From Azotosporobacter soli (GTDB taxonomy: Bacteria; Bacillota; Negativicutes; SG130), in the NCBI RefSeq assembly GCF_030542965.1, contig NZ_JAUAOA010000002.1, forward strand, positions 248,001-312,000: DNA of 64,000 bases, written 5' to 3'. Of this stretch, positions 60,950 to 64,000 are shown in pieces. Every line of letters starts with the position of its first letter. Positions within the stretch are counted from its first letter, which is position 1. A program made the position numbers and the translations under genes. Below the pieces are notes generated by a model. That model did not search any database. It worked only from the letters and a program-made list of their open reading frames with translations, and had not been told where the DNA came from.

Positions 60950-62128
60950 TCAGCAGCTCTCCAATACCACTTTGCCCTGACCCGCTATGTGATCCGCCTG
61001 TGCTTGAAGGCATGACAATTCATCACCCCAACAAATCATATATGCTATTCTATCTTTTCCCGTTTTAGGAACATCAATGCACTCGCCTGGCTTTTTTAGA
61101 TAAAAAAACATATGCGAAAGAAATACTCCCTCATATTTGCTTGGCAAAGATTTTATTATTCCTTTTCTATCTGAATAGAGAAACCGTAATATCACCGGAG
61201 CATAATGGTTCGGTTGACTAAGTTGAATTTGCTCTCCCATTGCACTTCGCACATACTTTTCTACTATGTCTTCTCCACTCGTCAATTTTACAATATCAGT
61301 GAATACTTTGAACCCCCCACCCCGCAGCGAAAAGTCAATCAGGTATAACGTTTTGTCTTCTTTCAGCATGTACTCCATATGAACAGGACCATATGTAATT
61401 CCTAAGGAATTAATAATTTTTTTCGTAACACGGGACACCGTCTCATTAACTTCCTCATCCAGCCACACGGGCGGAAAAACCAACTCATACGAAACACTGT
61501 TCTCAGCCTTGGTTTTTTCCTCTGAAACGGCAAGTATGTAAATATTGTCCTGATACACAAAGCAGTCTACCGTCATCTCTTTTCCATCAATATGTTCCTG
61601 GATTAAAAACTCTTCCTCAGTTCCTAATAGCTTCACATTTTCTTCAATATATGTCTGCACCTGATTCGGCTGCAATTTTGCAACTAGTCTGCTACCCGAA
61701 CCTTTGCTCGGCTTAACAACTACTTTCGGCCACTCATTTTCACATCGTAAAAACTCCGACGGCAGCACAGTCTTCGGAACACGCACTCCTGCTTGTTCCA
61801 GCTTATAATAGTACATCTTCTTGTCATGCGATAAAACTGCAACATCATAGCCGTTTCCCACCAATTTTAATTGCTGGGAAACATATGCGACCGTTTCAAC
61901 CGCCACCTCCGCAGCAAAAGAAACGATGCCTTCTATTTTATAGTTTTGTGCAATTTCCAAATGCCGATAAATGTCCTTCACATCAATTACCATAAACTCA
62001 TCGGCAATATTTTTACCGGGTGCATTTTGATCGCCATCCGTGGCTATAACATAGTATCCTAACTCTTTTGCCTTCATTATGCCTGGCAATTGAAACTCTC
62101 CAGCTCCGACAACCAATAGTTTTTTCAT
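60950..62128 (-). CDS. ATP-grasp ligase
   Basis: 392 residues. N-terminal Rossmann-like KKLLVVGAGEFQLPGIMKAK, ATP-grasp region with VVVKPSKGSGSRLVAKLQ (Lys-loop), FLIQEHIDGKEMTVDCFVY, and LYLIDFSLRGGGFKVFTDIV. PurK/CarB-like carboxylate-amine ligases of this type join an amino acid or acyl group to an amine. Starts with ATG sharing a base with the stop of the PseG-like gene (TAATG), so coupled. Could attach an amino acid to an aminosugar. Confidence 0.85.
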   Translation of the reverse strand: MKKLLVVGAGEFQLPGIMKAKELGYYVIATDGDQNAPGKNIADEFMVIDVKDIYRHLEIAQNYKIEGIVSFAAEVAVETVAYVSQQLKLVGNGYDVAVLSHDKKMYYYKLEQAGVRVPKTVLPSEFLRCENEWPKVVVKPSKGSGSRLVAKLQPNQVQTYIEENVKLLGTEEEFLIQEHIDGKEMTVDCFVYQDNIYILAVSEEKTKAENSVSYELVFPPVWLDEEVNETVSRVTKKIINSLGITYGPVHMEYMLKEDKTLYLIDFSLRGGGFKVFTDIVKLTSGEDIVEKYVRSAMGEQIQLSQPNHYAPVILRFLYSDRKGIIKSLPSKYEGVFLSHMFFYLKKPGECIDVPKTGKDRIAYMICWGDELSCLQAQADHIAGQGKVVLESC

Positions 62129-63075
62129 TATGATCTCCTATTAAAGATAATATCTGTGATGCGTTTTTTCCCGCCCCCATCAACAAACGCACGATACGTC
62201 TTGCCTGTCTTTTCTCGAAAAGTCACATTACCAAAATTGTTCAACAAAAAAGATAGTTCTTCTAGCAAATAAAGCTTTATTTCCGCCTTAATACTGTCAA
62301 TAAATCTATTTTCGTATATATTTTGACCTACCGCAATAATCGGCATTCCGATAAAAATCCCCTCTAGCAATGTTGTGCCACCACCACAAATCAAAATGTC
62401 TGTTTGGGCGAGTCGTTCTGCGATCAATGGATCAAATTGTATAAACTCAATCTGTTTATACTTGGAATACTTTTCAATAACACTTTGTGAATTTTCATTC
62501 AACGCGCCTAATAGTACCGTAACCTTCGCTATCTTTTGGCAAAGTTGTGCAACTACCAACTCTGTATTCGCACTAGGATCTTCTCCGCCAAAAGTAACCA
62601 AAACGCGCGGCACGCCTTCATCAGTTATGATTGAATTTCGCACCGCACAGTTAAGTATGCTCTCTTTTATGATCGCATACTTAACGCCTTCATATACTCG
62701 ACCGCTAAATTGATTTCGCGCGTCTCGATTTTGATCGCATAAATTAATAATTTCATCAACTTCTTGATTTTCATAGTTAAAGAAGTCTAGTGCAATTAAG
62801 CGGCTTCCGCATTGCCGTAACTTTTTAAGTATTACGACATCACATATCGGCGAATCGTATATGATAACGTCGTACTTAGACTCAATTTCCACGATATATT
62901 CCGTTGCGCTGTTAAACGGATGAAGTAGTTTGTTAATCAGACCTACGTGATTCCCCGAAATAACCGCTTTACTATTTTCAACATTTTCATTAATGTATTT
63001 ACACAGCTCATAGCAACGCAAAATATTCCCACTGCCATAGCCATGATACCCTCCCGCAAATAGGAGAATATTCAT
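62128..63075 (-). CDS. PseG-like UDP-sugar hydrolase/GT28-fold protein with altered active site
   Basis: 315 residues. MNILLFAGGYHGYGSGNILR then CYELCKYINENVENSKAV, and VPRVLVTFGGEDPSANTELV with ADILICGGGTTLLEGIFIG-like DILICGGGTTLLEGIFIGM. PseG removes UDP from the pseudaminic acid precursor; its proposed base is a His in G-x-GH-x-x-R. Here the same place reads GSGNILR, an Asn. The C-terminal nucleotide-binding motif is intact. So either a different catalytic residue or another role (glycosyltransferase). Confidence 0.8.
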   Translation of the reverse strand: MNILLFAGGYHGYGSGNILRCYELCKYINENVENSKAVISGNHVGLINKLLHPFNSATEYIVEIESKYDVIIYDSPICDVVILKKLRQCGSRLIALDFFNYENQEVDEIINLCDQNRDARNQFSGRVYEGVKYAIIKESILNCAVRNSIITDEGVPRVLVTFGGEDPSANTELVVAQLCQKIAKVTVLLGALNENSQSVIEKYSKYKQIEFIQFDPLIAERLAQTDILICGGGTTLLEGIFIGMPIIAVGQNIYENRFIDSIKAEIKLYLLEELSFLLNNFGNVTFREKTGKTYRAFVDGGGKKRITDIIFNRRS

Positions 63076-63076
63076 T

Positions 63077-63760
63077 TTACTTTTTCACTCCTGTTATGAT
63101 ATAAAAATCCAATTTTTCCGCAAACAAATCGTCTTCAACCCGTCCAACCTGAACCTCTGAAAAATATGTACTGAAATGTTCTTTAATATCTTGCGGTGAA
63201 TCAAAATAGAAAAACACTTCCCCTTTTCTAAAATCATCATCACGGCCAATTTTCCACAAGTTTTTATCCAATCTTTCAGCGTCTTTTTTAATACACATTT
63301 CCGGTCCCGTCGTTGATATAAAGAATCTTCCACCCGGTTTAATAACACGTGAATACTCTCGTATTGCATCATCCATTTTTTTTGCATTGTTTTCATAGTG
63401 AATCACATTCCACGATACCAAATAGTCGAAATAGTCCGTCTCAAATGGCAACTCTCGATTAGTTCCGACCTGCAATTTAAAGTCTCCCAAATTTGCAAGT
63501 CGCTGCATAACAACTTGACAAATTTCATCTGTAACTTCAATGCCAAACACATCCAAACCCAAACTTTTCAAAAATACAAGATTATTACCATTGCCAAATC
63601 CGATATCTAACACTTTTTTTCCATCAAATTCTTTATCCATTTTCTCAACATAGTGTCCCCGAAACAAACGCACCAATGTTTCACTCGGCCAAGCACACCC
63701 TTGTCCAGTAGCAAAATACTGCTTATATACATCGGTCCACGCTTTAAATGCCTTTTCCAT
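63077..63760 (-). CDS. Class I SAM-dependent methyltransferase
   Basis: 227 residues. KKVLDIGFGNGNNLVFLKSL, VFGIEVTDEICQVVMQRL, SWNVIHYENNAKKMDDAI and VIKPGGRFFISTTGPEM. SD AGGAGG. Overall layout resembles the enzyme at 49700. Lies two bases from the PseG-like gene. Probably N- or O-methylates part of the sugar acid, as known for N-methyl groups of some flagellar nonulosonic acids in Clostridium. Confidence 0.85.
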   Translation of the reverse strand: MEKAFKAWTDVYKQYFATGQGCAWPSETLVRLFRGHYVEKMDKEFDGKKVLDIGFGNGNNLVFLKSLGLDVFGIEVTDEICQVVMQRLANLGDFKLQVGTNRELPFETDYFDYLVSWNVIHYENNAKKMDDAIREYSRVIKPGGRFFISTTGPEMCIKKDAERLDKNLWKIGRDDDFRKGEVFFYFDSPQDIKEHFSTYFSEVQVGRVEDDLFAEKLDFYIITGVKK

Positions 63761-63771
63761 ATTATAGCCTC

Positions 63772-64000
63772 CTATTTCGACTTTGGATTTCTCTTAAATA
63801 CCGGATTCATTTTTCCGCCCAAAAGTATTCCCTCAGTAGAATCCTGCTTGATTGCTTGAACAATATCCGACAGCGCTTTGTCCGAAGCTTCCAGCAATTG
63901 TTTGATATTACTTTGCGAGTGCGACAAACTCAGATTGAAGATTCCCAACGATAAAATTCCTTCCTGCAACAACCGTTGTTGATAAATGGATGCAATATCT
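63772..64000 (-). CDS. Class III aminotransferase (glutamate-1-semialdehyde aminomutase-like), C-terminal part
   Basis: The minus strand is open from the window edge to the stop at 63772 (76 codons). Residues include GILSLGIFNLSLSHSQSNIK and QLLEASDKALSDIVQAIKQD, as at the ends of class III aminotransferases (HemL family) in sugar clusters. PLP site and start lie outside. First gene seen of the nonulosonic-like operon, followed at 11 bases by a methyltransferase. Confidence 0.7.
   Translation of the reverse strand, partial: DIASIYQQRLLQEGILSLGIFNLSLSHSQSNIKQLLEASDKALSDIVQAIKQDSTEGILLGGKMNPVFKRNPKSK

Larger units (their letters stand above)
56028..64000 (-). other. Nonulosonic-acid-like biosynthesis cluster (incomplete at window edge)
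   Basis: Nine genes in tight order: class III aminotransferase (end), methyltransferase, PseG-like, ATP-grasp, deacetylase, DegT aminotransferase, DRE-TIM aldolase fusion, pseI; then FemAB-like and methyltransferase genes just downstream. Overlaps and gaps of 17 bases or less from the aminotransferase to pseI point to one operon. Confidence 0.75.

Overview
The window looks like a stretch of a flagellated, diderm-type Bacillota chromosome, probably a Negativicute related to Sporomusaceae or Anaeromusaceae. This is inferred from gene content: a Bacillus-like late flagellar operon with CsrA/FliW control sits beside a pilus secretin, which implies an outer membrane. No rRNA or tRNA gene was seen. 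Nearly all genes lie on the minus strand, so transcription mostly runs from high to low coordinates.

Region 1 (1-9569) is a flagellin/surface sugar region: a Maf-type motility glycosyltransferase, a TPR-glycosyltransferase, and a CDP-6-deoxysugar branch (rfbF, rfbG, C-methyltransferase, reductase/epimerase, methyltransferase, and the start of a transketolase cut by the window edge). Region 2 (9636-20197) is the flagellin gene and the late flagellar operon: yvyF-like, flgM, flgN, flgK, flgL, DUF6470, fliW, csrA, flaG, fliD, fliS, a fliT-like gene and hag. Two sigma-28-type promoters and a CsrA-type hairpin in the flagellin leader can be read directly. The order matches the Bacillus comFC-yvyF-flgM-...-fliW-csrA-hag neighbourhood, except that an HD-GYP gene and a GxxExxY gene have been inserted.

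Region 3 (20454-35071) is mixed: comF, recD2, a second fliW, a TSCPD protein, a YvrJ/DUF2922/DUF1659/sigma-factor module, an ABC-F ATPase, a ComK-like gene under a perfect LexA (DinR) box, a DegU-like orphan response regulator, a pilP/pilQ pair, and pgi. Its gaps hold heptamer tandem repeats and other dispersed repeats. Region 4 (35187-44000) supplies nucleotide sugars (galU, rfbA, rfbB, rfbC, an aminotransferase and a GNAT) and an MBOAT/SGNH O-acylation pair, plus a decayed ABC transporter copy.

Region 5 (44417-64000) is an AT-richer polysaccharide or glycan island: glycosyltransferases, a pyruvyltransferase, an ABC flippase, four methyltransferases, a FemAB-like acyltransferase, and a nonulosonic-acid-like set (PseI, PseG-like, a DRE-TIM aldolase fused to an extra domain, a DegT aminotransferase, a deacetylase, an ATP-grasp ligase and the end of a class III aminotransferase). 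The usual PseB/C/H/F partners are absent from the window, so this set is the best candidate for an undescribed pathway.
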